A stretch of DNA of 64,000 nucleotides from Tellurirhabdus rosea (GTDB lineage Bacteria; Bacteroidota; Bacteroidia; Cytophagales; Spirosomataceae): positions 4,746,282-4,810,281 of the forward strand of contig NZ_CP111085.1 in assembly GCF_026278345.1 (NCBI RefSeq), read 5' to 3'. Numbering within the stretch: position 1 is the first letter of the stretch; the number at the start of each line of letters is the position of its first letter. Below the pieces are notes generated by a model, which worked only from the letters and a program-made list of their open reading frames with translations, did not search any database and had not been told where the DNA came from. A program made the translations under genes and the position numbers. Below, piece after piece: positions 63,109 to 64,000 of the stretch.

Positions 63109-64000
63109 CTACCGCAAACGGGCGGTCGCTTCCGGTGCCGCCAAGGTGCTGTCGAGGCACTGGATAAAGCGGTCGGGCTCCTCGAAGAGAAGCATGTGGG
63201 CGGAGTTTTCGAAGGTGAAAAAAGCCTTTTGGGGTGCCCGGAGACGCTCAAAATAGCGTCGGGCGACGGCGTAGGGCGTCTGGTAATCGTGTCGTCCCTG
63301 AAAGATGTAAACCGGAACGGCCACCTCGGGCACCGCCCGGTTAAAATCAACGCTGACCACTTCGGCCCAGAGCCGTTCCAGGCTTTTGAGGGCGCCGCGG
63401 GGGTAATTCAGCTTGTCGGAAAGGGTGTACTCCCGGCAGTGAATCAGCGTTTTGGCAAACAGGGCGGAAATACTGCCCTGCAACATGGCGCCGCCGTAAG
63501 AAACGACCAGGCTGCGCTGGCGACCCAGGTACTCCACCCACTTCTCATCGGGCCAGCGCTGCGGCCGCCCGAAGCCCGTCAGCACCTCGACGGCGCGTTG
63601 ACTCCCGTCTTTACGGGCCTGGGCCAGCACCCAGTCGTACGAAAGCTGTTCGCCTTCCAGCTGGTTGGCGACCTGTCCGATGCCGTAATAGGCGTGAAAC
63701 AGTTCGGGGTATCGCTGCACCGTCAGCAGGCCCAGAAAACTGCCCCACGAATGGCCCATGAGGTAGATTTTATCCTGACCAAAGCGGCGGGCGAGCTTCC
63801 GGCTCAGGGAAGCCGCATCTTCGATGAAGGTCCGGGTGGTAAACGAAGCGTCGAATACCCGTTCGTCGAACGATTTGCCGGAACCTCGCTGGTCCCAGTT
63901 CACGACGACAAAGCGCTTTTCGAGTTCGGTGTGTCCGGTCAGCATCGGCATTTCCGGCGAACCCGGACCGCCGTGCAGAAAGAGGAGCACCGGTTTGGTC
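63109..64000 (-). CDS. Alpha/beta hydrolase, proline iminopeptidase-like (5' end cut off by window)
   Basis: The frame runs in from the window edge, so the N-terminus is missing. It begins TKPVLLFLHGGPGSPEMPML (oxyanion-hole HGGPG), then VVVNWDQRGSGKSFDE, nucleophile Ser in IYLMGHSWGSFLGL, and late Asp/His in IFQGRHDYQTPYAV and FENSAHMLLFEEPDRF. HGGPG and DQRGSG are marks of the proline iminopeptidase/S33 group. It is on the same strand as the M24 gene and 47 bp upstream of it; both would act on peptides. Confidence 0.88.
   Translation of the reverse strand, partial: TKPVLLFLHGGPGSPEMPMLTGHTELEKRFVVVNWDQRGSGKSFDERVFDASFTTRTFIEDAASLSRKLARRFGQDKIYLMGHSWGSFLGLLTVQRYPELFHAYYGIGQVANQLEGEQLSYDWVLAQARKDGSQRAVEVLTGFGRPQRWPDEKWVEYLGRQRSLVVSYGGAMLQGSISALFAKTLIHCREYTLSDKLNYPRGALKSLERLWAEVVSVDFNRAVPEVAVPVYIFQGRHDYQTPYAVARRYFERLRAPQKAFFTFENSAHMLLFEEPDRFIQCLDSTLAAPEATARLR

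Overview
The window looks like a GC-rich member of the Bacteroidota, most likely Cytophagales/Spirosomataceae. The signs are promoters of the TTG-N19/20-TAnnTTTG type, a PorX-type regulator of type IX secretion, lipoproteins with short signal peptides, and few strong Shine-Dalgarno sequences. The family-level placement is inference. No rRNA, tRNA, transposase or CRISPR array was seen. About 60 protein genes are supported, mostly housekeeping and envelope functions, in short operons on both strands.

Layout. 1-6.2 kb: partial 2-hydroxyacid dehydrogenase, pdxA-yicC, a saccharopine dehydrogenase, a 3-methyladenine glycosylase, wrbA and a lipoprotein. 6.3-12.6 kb: a CocE-type hydrolase and a cluster of two paralogous lipoproteins flanking an outer-membrane barrel. 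13-20.3 kb: an aldehyde dehydrogenase that pairs logically with the saccharopine dehydrogenase, an aldose epimerase, a TIGR02757 protein, a ZU5-like lipoprotein and a LysM/RlpA-like protein. 20.4-25.6 kb: kdsB, porX, ftsE, a transaldolase, an SRP RNA gene on the minus strand and a TPR lipoprotein. 26-30 kb: a DUF1080 protein and a 1128-residue ThuA/PQQ-dehydrogenase/PKD/cytochrome c protein. 30.4-37 kb: a type-I-like export set (ABC protein, HlyD, TolC) whose ATPase domain is degenerate, then a histidine kinase. 37.5-47.5 kb: cupin, SpoU methylase, mutS, a nucleoside permease, xth, a pseudouridine synthase, pnuC-nadR and a DnaQ-like exonuclease. 48-51.6 kb: tenA-thiD-thiE-thiM behind a TPP riboswitch, with rpiB upstream. 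51.7-64 kb: zwf, a cation antiporter, a PepSY-like lipoprotein, an endonuclease III-like gene, a RES/Xre toxin-antitoxin pair, fumC, a frameshifted LytTR regulator, an M24 peptidase and a partial alpha/beta hydrolase.

The most unusual feature is a family of long hairpins, at least 17 in 64 kb, sitting mainly at gene 3' ends. Their arms are built from iterated 7-8-nt words (such as GTTAAGAG, TGAATGAC or TTGAATGA) around a GGCTCCGC/GCGGAGCC core. Arms match perfectly within a locus (up to 67 bp) but differ between loci. Two copies share an identical 42-nt core. Two copies appear to lie inside the signal-peptide coding region of genes. A second, smaller repeat family consists of about 110-nt units ending in a terminator, two in tandem at 55.6-56.0 kb and a probable third at 47.7 kb.
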